Below, piece by piece: positions 1-10,336 of a stretch of 64,000 nucleotides of DNA. Source of the stretch: Perca fluviatilis (Eukaryota > Chordata > Actinopteri > Perciformes > Percidae). The stretch is from contig NC_053128.1 of assembly GCF_010015445.1 (NCBI RefSeq), positions 4,475,346 to 4,539,345 on the forward strand. Reading direction: 5' to 3'. Position 1 is the first letter of the stretch; each line of letters begins with the position of its first letter. The notes under the pieces are model-generated. The model was not told the DNA's origin. It saw only the letters and a program-made list of their open reading frames with translations, and made no database searches. The translations under genes and the position numbers were made by a program.

Positions 1-140
1 AAAAACATACAACAGAAAAATCCCACCCAAAACGAACAGCAGACGCTGCATTGTGGCAATGTGGCAGGTAGATTGAAAGTGTTACCCGCCAATTTCAAAA
101 TTCACCCGCATTTGGTTGGACCGCTAGAACGACTAGTCCC

Positions 141-512
141 GACATATTTTTAGATTGCTTTTATCCTATAGACCTTCAACAATTAATGTTAAAAGGTATC
201 TTCAGTTAAGCCATCTACCTGTCTCTTAGACGCTATCCCAACGAGGCTACTCAAAGAAGCGTTACCCATGGTTAACACTTCATTACTAGATATGATCAAT
301 ATGTCCTTATTAACAAGTTATGTACCTCAGTCATTTAAAGTAGCAGTGATAAAACCTCTTCTGAAAAAACCCACCCTCAATCCTGAGGTCTTAGCAAACT
401 ATAGAACTATAGCTAACCTTCCCTTTCTCTCCAAGATCCTTGAGAAGGTAGTTGCTAATCAGCTATGTGATTTTCTACATAGCAATAGTTTATTTGATGA
501 CTTTCAATCAGA
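141..512 (+). mobile_element. L2-type LINE reverse transcriptase fragment
   Basis: Translation from about 210 gives a LINE ORF2 segment including SLLTSYVPQSFKVAVIKPLL, LANYRTIANLPFLSKILEKV and NSLFDDFQS, the N-terminal finger/palm part of an L2/CR1-like reverse transcriptase. It breaks off abruptly at about 512 within a larger mosaic. The fragment lacks the catalytic YADD region and is not functional. Confidence 0.85.
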
Positions 513-551
513 TACCGATAGTTACGCATCTGAATCACTCAAATCTCATTG

Positions 552-650
552 GCTACCTGCCAATGTGGCAGGTAGATTGAAAGTGTTACCCGCCAATTGC
601 AAAATTCACCCGCATTTGGCGGGTGGTCGGGTGTTAATTTCATGCCCTGG
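552..650. repeat. hairpin-rich repeat, second copy of 56-125
   Basis: Bases 563-620 repeat 63-120 almost exactly. The 552-574 stretch is a perfect 9 bp hairpin (CTACCTGCC, 5 nt loop, GGCAGGTAG), and 605-624 forms another around CACCCGC/GCGGGTG. This looks like the end of a DNA transposon flanking the LINE fragment; the family is not recognised. Confidence 0.5.
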
Positions 651-818
651 TCTGGTGTGTGTGTGAATGTGTTTTGTTTTATTTCTTCATTTTGTCATGC
701 CTGCAGTGTGTTTGGTGTGTTTTGGTTTTCTGTCTGTGTTCTGTGTTCACCTTCATTTTCCACAGTGTATGCCCCCCCCCCAGGAAGATTCTATTGAAAA
801 TCCTGGTCTAATCTGCAG

Positions 819-915
819 ACCTAAATGTGACCTCCAGATCATGTTCCCACAGTGGCTTCAGTGAGTCATAGGCTGAAGAGTCAGAATACAGCAGTAAAGA
901 ATTAATCTTCAAGTC
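819..915 (-). mobile_element. Tx1/L1-like LINE fragment
   Basis: Minus-strand translation contains SLLLYSDSSAYDSLKPLW and DLEVTF, nearly identical to residues in the LINE ORF at 14335-15264. It is a short orphan piece of the same LINE family in opposite orientation. Confidence 0.75.
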
Positions 916-1197
916 AAGTGACACAGAAGATTTTGAAATAAGTAGTTTAAATGTGGGAGGATGTTCATTTTTACAGTGTTTATTTTCCCAAAGAAGGAAG
1001 TCGGCAGGGACGTCAAATTCTTCAAATTGTTTCAAATGTTTTGAATCAGAGGGGAATAATTAGTCACAAATAGATTGTTCAAATCAGGAGTACCAAAAAT
1101 ACCCAAATATTTTAAGCCATTCTTCGAAACCCGAAAAGGACATTGTATGGTCATATTCTGTGGAATATTGAAAGCCAGCGCGACAGATTTTCCTAGG

Positions 1198-2388
1198 TTA
1201 AAGGTTCAATATGTAATACATTTACTGTAATAAATCCAAAAATGACACCAATGCCTCATCAGATATTAAGGAAACATGTTAAGCTGAAATTCTATTTAGT
1301 TTATAGTTTTCTGACAACAATGCTAATTTCAGTATTTTTTCCTTTTTGAAATTGACATTCCGTGACGGAATTTCTGTTTATGTTTTGGCCTGTGTGTTGT
1401 TATCAACTGCCCAGTTTGACAGCCAGACAGGGTTGCCAGATATACCTGTACAAACGTAAACCCAGCACGCTACAGCTGTAACGTTAGCACAGCCATGAAA
1501 GCAGCAAACAAACGAACAGGATCAACGGAGAAAGATTGTACCCGACTTAAACAAACAAACAGCATTTTTCTAACAGTTGCATGACCAGAGAAGTAACAAA
1601 TCCCGGGTAAATATTGGAGATGTATTTGAAAGATCGAGACAGCTTAGAGCCCAAAAGGACGCCGAGTTGGCTAATTTCCTCCTGAACAGGTAAGCATTAG
1701 CTTCAGGCTAATTTATCACGGCTACAAGGGACGGGCATTTTATGCTTTTGTCATTTCAACATTTGTGTACTCACAAGGAATTATATAGCTAGAGTACCCA
1801 AGTTGGTTACTTGCAAAAACAACTGAGACACAGCTAGCTAGTAAAGTGATCCTGGCTAGTCCTGGCTAACGCCGCCATGCTAATCCTGCTAACTGCTAAC
1901 GTCGGAGGACCAGGCAAGCAGCCCATGGCTGTTTACAACGTGTAGTTCAGCGGCCGGAGCCGACAACGGTGAGTTATTTTAAGCCACGAGAGGGGGGCTG
2001 TATATCAGGAAGAGTGGACTGTGAGTTTGCAGTGTGTTTAGCGATTGTTGCCGTAATTCAACGTCTGTCAGTTGGGTACAGAGCTCCGCGTGAGTACGGG
2101 CTTCTATGACTGTCAATATAGCCAGCCTCTAACATTAGCTACTCCGCTGTGCTGTGAAGTATGTCTGGCTATGTGAGACAAGCGTCTAGCAACATTGTTG
2201 TGGATGCTGCGGTCTCAGCCTAGCAACATTGTTGTGGATGCTGCGGTCTCAGCCTGGCAACCTCCTTGAACTTCGAGTCTGGGCAGGAGGACTGCCCCCT
2301 CCTGCCATGCCTCTCTCCAGTATTTTGAATTTGTACTGCAGTAACGTTTTTAAACACTACCTGTCAGTATTACATATTGGACCTTTAA
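1198..2388. mobile_element. 1.2 kb TTAA-flanked non-autonomous DNA transposon
   Basis: Starts TTAAAGGTTCAATATGTAAT and ends ATTACATATTGGACCTTTAA, an 18/20 inverted terminal repeat that includes TTAA at both ends. A second copy lies in reverse orientation at 34694-35858. No transposase is visible. The TTAA ends suggest a piggyBac- or Kolobok-like target preference, but the superfamily is not proven. Confidence 0.85.
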
Positions 2389-2506
2389 GGAAACAGGCTA
2401 AGTTGAAATACTATCTTTTCTGACAGTTGCGTGACCAGAGACGTAACAAACCCTGGGTAAATATTGGAGATGTATTTGAAAGATGGAGACAGCTTAGAGC
2501 CCTAAA
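2389..2506. repeat. Partial copy of the 1.2 kb element interior
   Basis: Directly after the 1198-2388 element, this stretch repeats two interior blocks of it (about 1290-1320 and 1571-1652), including the segment around GTAAATATTGGAGATGTATT. It looks like a deletion derivative or an end-to-end second copy. Confidence 0.7.
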
Positions 2507-2724
2507 TAGGGTGACCAGACAAGCCAAAAAATTCAGGACAGTCCCGAAATCCAAGCAGTTGTTGTCACAAGTTGCACGGAATGGAGGAACTAAATGCAGA
2601 GAGCAGGAGGAAGTTTGTTGCATGAGGATTTATTTCACCAACAAAAAATGAAGCACATACCAAAAGAGTCCAGAAAGTAATAGGCAAAAACTAAGTCTCA
2701 AAACTGGAACTCCAAGACAAAAGG

Positions 2725-2803
2725 TAGACTCCATGCACAAACACAGCAACAGAATACACAGCAACAGAATACAATGAACCGACAAGAGACAAAGACAGAA
2801 CAG
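2725..2803. repeat. Repeat R, copy 0, left part
   Basis: Matches the start of the R repeat seen at 6541 and 11958 (CCATGCACAAACACAGCAAC, then a short ACACAGCAACAGAAT tandem). It stops at GAACAG where an L2 LINE is inserted and resumes at 6300. R also contains an uncommon 14-15 bp internal tandem that differs in copy number between copies (2 to 4). Confidence 0.8.
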
Positions 2804-2809
2804 TAAGCA

Positions 2810-3158
2810 AGTGAATTTCAGAGAATCGCAGAGCAGAAGGACTCCCCAGAGCTAGGTTAGTAACAAGCATTTCTGGGACAGGATGCATACAAAAGGAAAC
2901 AAGTGGAAACAGAGATGAGAGAGCAGCTCAGTGTGTCATAGGAAGGAAGGAACTTCCCCGGCAGTCTAGAATTATAATAGCATAACTAAGAGAGGCAGGT
3001 TAAAGAAAGGTGCCTGGTCGGGATAGAACTCTACCCAACCGGATCGGGCTGTACTGGCCTGCCTCCCTCTACTCTCGCTATATTATTGATTACATAATAA
3101 ATAAATGATGACTACGAAGAGGAGCAGATGGGCCGGGTTAGGCGGACGCTGCAACTCC
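2810..3158 (-). repeat. L2 proximal 3' UTR
   Basis: Reverse complement matches the L2 3' UTR at 44640-44860: GGGAGGCAGGCCAG, CACACTGAGCTGCTCTCTC and CTTGTTACTAA blocks occur in the same order. It joins the ORF2 C-terminus at 3159. Confidence 0.75.
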
Positions 3159-3408
3159 TCACTCCCTAATATAAGCTTTATCAAAGAGGAGGGTTTTCAG
3201 TTTACTCTTAAATGTGGTGACGGTGTCTGCTCCTCGAACACAAATTGGGAGCTGGTTCCACAGGAGCGGAGCCTGATAGCTGAAGGCTCTGGCCCCCAGT
3301 CTACTTTTAGGTACTAAGAGCTCTTCTAGGTATGATGGTGCTTGACCATTTAGAGCTTTGTATGTCAGGAGGAGTATTTTAAATTCGATCCTAGATTTCA
3401 CAGGAAGC
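3159..3408 (-). pseudogene. L2 LINE ORF2 C-terminus
   Basis: Minus-strand reading starts WLPVKSRIEFKILLLTYKAL and ends KSKLKTLLFDKAY, the usual end of L2 ORF2. The middle of ORF2, including the reverse transcriptase core, is absent between this piece and the endonuclease at 4188. Confidence 0.88.
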
Positions 3409-3409
3409 C

Positions 3410-4190
3410 ATTTTACCCTTCTTTCCCGCCGTCCTCCCGTATTAGTATTTTCCCGTAAATCTCCCGTATTTTAACCTGCGTTATTAAAAAATAATAATAC
3501 CCCGGGCCCGAGCGGAGTAAAAAAAAGAAAAAAACCATTCCCAATCTGAGCTCTGTCACTAGCCTCGCGATAACTGCCACATGCAGTAGCCTACTACAGC
3601 TACTGTAGGTGGCAGTTGTCGCAAGGTTATGTGAGGTCAGATGATGAGTGACAACGCGGGGGGAAAAAAAGAAGAAAAAAAACAGAGACGCATGATGGAC
3701 GCTACGACAGAGACGGTGCGCTGCCAAAACTTATGAAGGCTTTACTATGCATTCCCCATAGCAATGCAAGTTCAGAAAGGGTGTTTAGCATGGTACGAAA
3801 GATTGTTCCAGAGAATAGGATGACGTTAGACAACAGAACTGTTTGCGCTCTACTCTCATGTAAAATTAACCACTCTGGCCCAGCCCACAAATACACTCCT
3901 TCCAAAACAGTCTTAAAGAATGCAAAGTCTGCAACAAATTTGTACAATAACTCACTAAAGAAAAGTTATGTGAAATTAAAAGAAAAACTGTAAAAGAAAA
4001 GCAATATGAAATTAAAAGATGTAAATGTAAAGACAAGCAATGTTATAAATTGTAAATGTTTTCAGCATTCTGCATCAAGTGGTGATTTTAGCTTTCTTGT
4101 ACACCGGTCTTAAAATGTAAGGGATACTGGAGCTTGGTTGGGGTGGTGGGACTGCTCGAGGTGGGCACCGGAAAATTTCCCTTATTTTCA
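3410..4190 (+). mobile_element. hAT transposon remnant with dimerisation domain
   Basis: The 3733-3993 frame reads MKALLCIPHSNASSERVFSM, then VPENRMTL and a basic tail. IPHSNASSERVFS...NR is the hAT C-terminal dimerisation motif. The remainder of the transposase is missing. It interrupts the inverted part of the L2 LINE between the ORF2 C-terminus and the endonuclease. The outer ends (CCCGTATT-rich on the left; an AAAATAAGGGAAATTTTCC-like end on the right) were not paired exactly. Confidence 0.75.
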
Positions 4191-4592
4191 AATCCAAAAC
4201 TTGACAGGTATACCCCCTCCTCGGCCTGAGCCTCTAGGAATTTGAGTATTAATATGACTGGGAGGAGTGGCTTCATTTAGACTGACATATTCTTCATGGC
4301 CCAGCCAAGTTTCAGTAAGACAAAATAAATCAATTTTATTATCTGATATCAAATCGTTTACCAATACTGCTTTAGAAGACAGAGATCTAATATTTAATAG
4401 TCCACATCTAAGTTTCCTATTTTGTTCTATCGTTGCAGTTGTTTTAATTCTAATTAGGTTGTTGGGTATAGCGCATCTTTTGTTGACCTTTGATTTAACC
4501 GATCTGAGCCAGGGGAATGACACCGTGCTTATTAGACTATGAGTGGGCGACTGCTCCAACGGAAGCACAGAGGGGCGCGTAGCACTGCACAT
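4188..4592 (-). pseudogene. L2 LINE ORF2 endonuclease N-terminus
   Basis: Minus-strand translation includes [20 protein letters not shown] and [14 protein letters not shown], the opening of an APE-type LINE endonuclease with the catalytic Asn (LNIRS) and Glu (TETWL). A GRGGGI block ends the segment, where hAT-derived DNA takes over. Confidence 0.85.
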
Positions 4593-4626
4593 CTGATTAC
4601 TAATATCAAACTTGGGTTGTCATAGT

Positions 4627-4970
4627 TTATGACTGATAATAGACTCTTTTAGATAATAGATTTTTTGATATGAGAGCGGCTCCATCCCAGGTGGGATGAA
4701 TGCCGTCTCTCCTAATCAGACCAGGCTTTCCCCAGAACGCCCTCCAGTTATTAACATAGCCCACATCATTAGCTGGGCACCACCCAGACAACCAGCGGTG
4801 GAAGGATGACGTACGGCTGTACATTTCATCACTGGTCAGGTTTGGCAGGGGTCCAGAGAACACTACAGAGTCCGACATTGTCTTTGCGTATGCACAAAGT
4901 GACTCAACATTAATTTTAGTGATCTCCGATTTACGACCATTACCACCTACGTGAAGTATGATCTTACTGT
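4627..4970 (-). pseudogene. L2 LINE ORF1 esterase-like (SGNH) fragment
   Basis: Minus-strand reading from about 4965 shows LHVGGNG, SLCAYAKTM, VVFSGPLPNL and then LIRRDGIHPTWDGAALI. The order HVGxN ... DGIHP matches the SGNH-hydrolase blocks (Asn block and catalytic Asp-His) of the esterase domain known in fish L2/CR1 ORF1 proteins. The Asp expected after GGN is Gly here. The N-terminus is missing. Confidence 0.75.
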
Positions 4971-5321
4971 ATTATATCGCAACGCCCTGCTGTGATGTTC
5001 ATATGCACAGAGTAGTCAGGATCCGGTATAGGAGACTGCACTACTCAGTACTCACGATGTGCCCTGCTATGACATGAACTTCCACGATGACCTTCGAAGT
5101 CACTGTTCCATTATCTTTAATGTGACTGTTATTTGCCACTGTTCATCACACCCCCAACCGGCCCCGTCAGACACCGCCTACCAAGAGTCTGGGTCTGCCG
5201 AGGTTTCTTCCTAAAAGGGAGTTTTTCCTTGCCACTGTCGCAATAGCGACTGCTAATGCTTGCTCTTGAGGGAATTACTGTAATTGTTGGGGTTTTGGAA
5301 TTTATAGAGTGTGGTCTAGAC
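4970..5321 (+). repeat. L2 distal 3' UTR (plus-strand part of twin-primed copy)
   Basis: Contains the conserved L2 3' block GCCTACCAAGAG, GAGGTTTCTTCC, GTTTTTCCTTGCCACTGTCG and CTCTTGAGGGAATTACTGTA, also present at 45170-45260. It continues after the hAT element at 6221-6293 to the A-rich tail. Confidence 0.85.
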
Positions 5322-6220
5322 TAGGGGTGACCCCGAATAGTCGAAGATTCGATGCATCGATATGCGGAGCCTGATTCGACCACCAATCTCACAGTCAAAT
5401 CTTCGCGGGTGTTATTATGAAACGAGGATCATACCATTTTGGCAATATGGGGGTGCTCAATGTCTAATTTCACACAGAACTACTGGTTTTGTACGGTTAT
5501 ATTAAGTTATATACGGCCTTTAATTATGATAATGCTGTTAAAAAAAAAAAAAAAAAAAAAAAGGTGAAAAGAAAAAAGCGTTCAATAAATATTTTTTACG
5601 TGTGTGTGTGTGTGTAAATCCAACCACCCTTGTGACAGATTTAAGTTTCACTTTCCCTGATCCGTGACAGACGAGGAGCATCTTGGCGGCAGGGATTAAC
5701 GTTTTATACCAATGTCTGGAAAAAAAAACTTAAAGGTGTGGATGCACTTTGAAATGGTAAAATATGATCCAAAAAAGTTATATGCAAGTTGTCCAACAGC
5801 TCATGTCCTACCACTCGTCAACAACATGGCTTTCCACTTAAAACGGGTAAGTTTATTACCAATAAAGACGGTTCACTCTTTCATATATAATGGCGTTAGG
5901 AAGGTAGAGTAGTAATTTACCTGGACCCAAAAACGAAGTTTATTGCGCTCGACATGAGGCCAGTGAATGTTGTGGACGGTGAAGGTTTTAAAGAATTAAT
6001 GCGCACACTTGAGCCAGGATACACAGGATCTCCCAAAAGAGAGACTGTTATGCATGCGGTGGATACAAAATACGTGTCCATAAAATTGTTTTACCCTCCT
6101 GCTGACTAGTGTCATGCCCCTCCCAACCCATTCACACACACACATCGACTATCAGTCGACTATAGAAAGATTCGACAATTCTGATTCGAATGTGTAAATC
6201 CTTAGTCGGGGACACCCCTA
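5322..6220 (+). mobile_element. ZBED-type hAT element, 899 bp, 8 bp target duplication
   Basis: Ends TAGGGGTGACCCCGA and TCGGGGACACCCCTA, with perfect 8 bp duplication GTCTAGAC at 5314-5321 and 6221-6228. The empty site is preserved in another L2 tail at 55297-55304. It carries broken hAT coding: a BED-like finger at 5736-5830 (VWMHFE ... ASC ... NNMAFHLKR) and at about 5932-6030 a stretch with DMRPVNVVDGEGFKELMRTL, the region after the BED finger in ZBED-like transposases. The catalytic part is deleted. A poly(A) run at 5539 and a GT run at 5601 lie inside. Confidence 0.9.
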
Positions 6221-6299
6221 GTCTAGACCTACTCTATCTGTAAAGTGTCTCGAGATAACTGTTATGATTTGATACTATAAATAAAATTGAATTGAACAG

Positions 6300-6465
6300 A
6301 GACTAAATAGACCATGTAACGAGGACTAACAAGGGATGGGTGACACTAGGCTGGGCAAACAGGTGAAACACATAAGACAATCACAAGGGCGGGAAACTAA
6401 AGACAGGAAGTAAAACTAGACAAGGCAAGGGAGGTATTAGTCTTAGGTATTAGGTATTAGTCACT
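6300..6465. repeat. Repeat R, copy 0, right part
   Basis: AGACTAAATAGACC, GGACTAACAAGGGA, GTGACACTAGGCTGGGC and GACAGGAAGTAAAACTAGAC blocks follow in the same order as in copies at 10805 and 12045. It ends with an imperfect GGTATTAG tandem and joins the next R copy. Confidence 0.8.
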
Positions 6466-6661
6466 ATGTTTTCCAGATTATTGTTATCTATTGTACATGC
6501 TACCTTATATTTTCCAGTTTTCAGCTCAGCAACCGCGGTACTCCATGCACAAACACAGCAACAGAATACACAGCAACATAATACACAGCAACATAATACA
6601 CAGCAACAGAATACAATGAACCAACAAGAGACAAAGACAGAGCAGAGACTAAATAGACCAG

Positions 6662-7624
6662 AGGCCTGTACTACGAAGCAGGATTTGGCGTTAACGAGCT
6701 AACTTCAGGTTCAACCCAGGATTTTCTGTACTACGAAGGTGGATCAGTTGTTATCAGGTTCAATCGCCGTGGTAACTCATGCTGAACACCTAACCTGGTC
6801 GGGAGCAGGTTAAGTCGGAGATCAGAGATCAACCGGTGTTAAAGCACCGCCTACTGACCAATCAATACTCCATTGATAACGGCGTCACCATTCTTAGAAG
6901 ATCAGGCGGAGCTCGGTGCAGAGAGAGAGAGAGAGAGAGAGAGAGGGGTGCGCTCATAAAAGTTAAAACATTTAGAGATCGACAACCCGTTAACATTCCG
7001 TGATTGGTATTTGTATGAAATATATATTTTAATGGGAGGGAATTAAATATCGGCTTCTTGAGCCGTGTGTCGCCAATGTGCACATCGGTTTGAATTGTTT
7101 TTATATTTTTTATTTGCTCTCACGATCGCTTCCCACTGCCAGGGGTGCAACTGAAATTATAGGCTAAAGCAACGACACTTTATGGAAAGCAGAAATTATA
7201 GGCTAAAGCAACGACACTTTATGGAAAGCAGAAATTATAGGCTAAAGCAACGACACTTTATGGAAAGCAGAAATTATAGGCTTTTTTTGCCAGCTTTCCT
7301 TCCTGTTTTAGGAAGCAGCGACTGTATTGCGTTATGCCTGTAAAACCGTGTCTGTGTTCTTCATATTAATGTAGAATTATAGTTTGCTCTTCTTGTTTAA
7401 AATATGCTGCTCTGGTAGATGTTTGCGATTGGTCGTGGTGCGCAAACCTCGCCTCTTTTATGTGAACGCGCGCGCTGCTGGATTGGGAAACCCTGAGTTG
7501 ACTGAACTAGTTGATAACCAGCGTCGTAGTACAGGCTATGCAGGACCGCGGTTGTTAGGTTAGGTGAAGCCGGATTACTGAAAGAAATCCGGGTCATGTT
7601 GATCTTGCTTCGTAGTACAGGCCT
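6662..7624. mobile_element. 963 bp inverted-repeat element, 3 bp target duplication CAG
   Basis: Ends AGGCCTGTACTACGAAGC and GCTTCGTAGTACAGGCCT are perfect 18 bp inverted repeats. CAG flanks both sides (6659-6661, 7625-7627), and the uninterrupted target GACCAGGTAACGAGG is present in unit B at 12055. An inner copy of the end motif (CTGTACTACGAAGGTGG) lies at 6726. A 3 bp duplication in a CCWGG-centred target is what I know of some fish PIF/Harbinger elements, so that superfamily is inferred. No transposase is seen. Confidence 0.88.
7153..7282. repeat. 39 bp tandem repeat, about 3.3 copies
   Basis: Unit beginning GAAATTATAGGCTAAAGCAA repeats at 7153, 7192 and 7231, with a partial fourth at 7270. 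The copies are essentially identical, so the expansion inside the 963 bp element is recent. Confidence 0.95.
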
Positions 7625-8136
7625 CAGGTAACGAGGACTAACAAGGGACAGGTGACACTAGGCTGGGCAAACAGTTGAAACGCATAATACAATCACAAGG
7701 GCGGAAAACTAAAGACAGGAAGTAAAACTAGACAAGGCAAGGGAGAAAACAGATATCAAAATAAAACAGGAAACAGAACATAACAGAAACTCAAAATCAT
7801 GACAGTTGTCCCAAATCCCGAATCCTAATTGTCCTGAAAATTAGAGCAAAGTCTCAAGAGCAGTCGAGTAGTTATAGTCTGATAGAACATTAAAAACTGT
7901 TCATGATGACAACCACGTGTCCGGTGGCCGCTATGCTTGCGAGAAACTGAGCTCCTACACTCGCCACCGTATTTCATTAAATAACCAGGTCTATTACTTT
8001 TTCTTCGACGCCAAATCGTTTTGTCTGTTGTCATGGTGACTCGCTGAAACGCCTGCAGGCGGGGGCACAACTAACCAGTGTCAGAGGGTTATGCAGCAAC
8101 AATTTTGGCACTTGTGTTCTTCTCCACTAAGACATA

Positions 8137-9123
8137 GGGCCCTATCTTGCACTCAGCGCAAAGATAAATTAGGGAAAAGAGGGGGGCGTGTTCCAGCGCA
8201 AACATTACCTGGTGCTATTTTGCAGTTTCAGAAAACAATTCCGCCACTGACCAGGAAAAACCTGGTCTAAAGTCAGTAGCGCGTTATTCAGATGCTATTT
8301 TAGGGGCGCATGCTTGGCCATAATGTAGCGTGTGCATAATGCGCATACACTTCTCTCATCTAAACGGACGAGGCAGTTCCCATTTTTGCAAACCATACAT
8401 AATTACAAAGAAAAATATTACTTAAAATGCGCTTCAGGTGTTTGGATAGATCAGGAGGCACTTTACAGTACAGTCCTCAACAAGTCGCAGCATTCTTTGT
8501 GGCCTGTTTGTGTTTTACACAACATTTCCATGAATCATGGATGTGTTGATGACATAAATGAGGAAATATTAGAGGACTTAAGGAGACGTGATGTTGAACT
8601 ACGGTGGGATAGGACACTTGAGGGTCCTGGAGTGGCAATGCGCAATGTGCTCCTGATGGAGCGGGTGGACGGAGATGGAGTCGGGGAAGGAAGAAGGGGC
8701 ACAACAGGAGCAGGTGGTGCGTTTGGAGCCTCCATGGCTGCAGCAATCCTATCCACTTAAGGAGATGTGCCCGAGAGGCCGAAGCAACATCGCCACCCGG
8801 TCAAGACGGGCATTTATTACTTTGCCGCATCCCGGACAGCTCCCGCTGTCGCGCGCCAGGCAAAACCACCGTCATAATAGCAATCCGCCATGGAACAAGC
8901 GCGCCTGATCTTAAAGGGAATGTGAGATGACGCTCTGATTGGTTATTTTCACGTTACGCCCAAACCACACCTAGCTACTTCAGACCAACCCATTTTAGAT
9001 TTGCGTCGGGCGCAAGAGTCATTTATCCCGCCGTTATAATAGCAACAGCGCCCGAGATCCGCCCACAAAGCTACTTGCGTTTTGTGTTTCATACTTGCGT
9101 TTCAGATCGTTAAAATAGGGCCC
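8137..9123 (+). mobile_element. PIF/Harbinger element, 987 bp, 3 bp target duplication ATA
   Basis: Ends GGGCCCTATCTT and AAAATAGGGCCC; ATA is duplicated at 8134-8136 and 9124-9126. The empty site GACATATTGTC is kept in unit B at 12566-12576. The frame at 8332-8760 carries SLWPVCVLHNISMNHGC followed by an acidic stretch, the CVLHNI block near the C-terminus of Harbinger DDE nucleases. The first catalytic Asp blocks are missing, so it is an internally deleted, non-autonomous copy. Confidence 0.88.
8332..8760 (+). pseudogene. Harbinger transposase C-terminal fragment
   Basis: A 142-codon open frame. Residues around 58-75 (VCVLHNISMNHGC) match the conserved Harbinger nuclease C-terminal block. 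A Gly/Arg-rich, possibly frame-shifted tail follows. The N-terminal half is unrelated flank read through, so the true start is lost. Confidence 0.75.
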
Positions 9124-9535
9124 ATATTGTCAAACAAACATTATGTAATAGATTTTCCATATTATTTTTTCCATATTAATAATATTAAAACATGAATCTG
9201 TTGGTATCAAGTGGCTCCCCCTACACTTCCACCTAATGTTAGACCTACCTGTCGCCTTCCCCTGTCTTTCCTGATCCACTATCCTCACATCTGAATGAAA
9301 TGAACTCACTGTTAAATAGCCACTTAGCACAGACCTTTAAAGAGAGAGAGGGAGAGAGAGATGTTACCCTGTAATTACAGCTTCCATGTCACCCAACAGA
9401 TGTAACTATAGCCTGTATATGTCTGACAGCTAATGGTAAAACAAAATCTATTAACGATTCCTTGGTAAACCAGAGGTATTGCATTAGTTATGTTTTCCAG
9501 CTTCTTGTCATTTATTGTACATGCTACCTTATATA

Positions 9536-10117
9536 TAGAGCCAGTTTTATTAAATGGCCTAGTAGTTAAAACTGTGGGAACTTTTAAGTACCTAGGTACG
9601 GTTCTTGACAACTATCTGAGTTTTTCAGATAACACAGACTATATTTTAAAAAAATGCTCACAACGACTCAGTCTCCTTAGAAGACTGAGCTGTCTGGGCG
9701 TCAGTGCTCAGATTACTGAGCTAGTATACATCACACACATTGAAAGTGTTTTAACTTTTCATCTCTCTGCTTGGTTTGGCCACTTAAGCTGAAAACACAA
9801 GAACAAGCTTAATAGAATTGTCTCAATGGCTAGCAAAATAGTGGGAAAACCCCCAAAACATCTGACCCAAATATACACTGATAGAATGAGGAAGAAAGCT
9901 AGGAAAATCAATGCAGATAGTACACACCCTCTTTCAAGCCAGTTTGAGCTCAAGAAGTCTGGGAGGAGCTTCAGAGTGCCTCCGGCAAAAAGTGTATTTA
10001 AAAAATTCCTTTATTCCAAATGCCATCAGTATCCTTAATCAAACCAAGTGACAACATCAATATGAGCTGTTATCTTAATGAATTTAAGCATATTTATTTT
10101 GTTCTTATCTTGATTTT
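9536..10117 (+). mobile_element. Non-LTR retrotransposon ORF2 C-terminal part and 3' UTR
   Basis: Frames 9538-9792 and 9793-10038, split by one stop (TGA at 9790), read VGTFKYLGTVLDNYLSF, LLRRLSCLGVS, HIESVLTFHLSAWFGHLS, then SMASKIVGKPPKHLTQIY and a basic tail ending SKCHQYP. FKYLG and the SALTY-like HIESVLTF segment are the C-terminal palm/thumb blocks of jockey-superfamily reverse transcriptases. It is 5' truncated inside repeat unit A. Confidence 0.82.
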
Positions 10118-10336
10118 TCTTTTTCTCCAAGCACAGACGTCACACTATAAATCCTACCTGTTGCCTTTCACCATCCACTTATTTAACTGCTGTTGCATCC
10201 CTTGACATGCTATCTCCTTTCCCCTCTTTTTTCTATTTTAGCCCCCAACAGCTTTTTTGCTTTATCCATCTTTTTCCATAGATGACAACTCACTACTGTA
10301 CCTGCTCACTCAGCGCTCACGGTGCCCCCACTCGCG

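Larger units (their letters stand above)
2804..6293. mobile_element. L2 LINE with 5' inversion (twin-primed), inserted in repeat R
   Basis: The left part (2804 to about 4970) holds L2 parts on the minus strand: ORF1 esterase, ORF2 endonuclease, ORF2 C-terminus and the proximal 3' UTR. The right part (about 4970-6293) holds the distal 3' UTR on the plus strand, ending in the L2 tail ATAAAATTGAATTGAA. The pieces are complementary, not overlapping. GAACAG flanks both sides (2798-2803, 6294-6299), and R is uninterrupted at this place in other copies. One hAT element (5322-6220) and one hAT fragment (about 3410-4190) were inserted later. Confidence 0.75.

Noticed and set aside
4836..5300. Two independent head-to-head L2 insertions
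   Set aside because: The two parts are complementary rather than overlapping on the L2 map, and only one pair of outer duplications (GAACAG) is seen, so one twin-primed insertion is simpler.
7153..7282. CRISPR-like array
   Set aside because: 39 bp units are head-to-tail without unique spacers, in eukaryotic DNA, inside a transposon: a simple tandem repeat.
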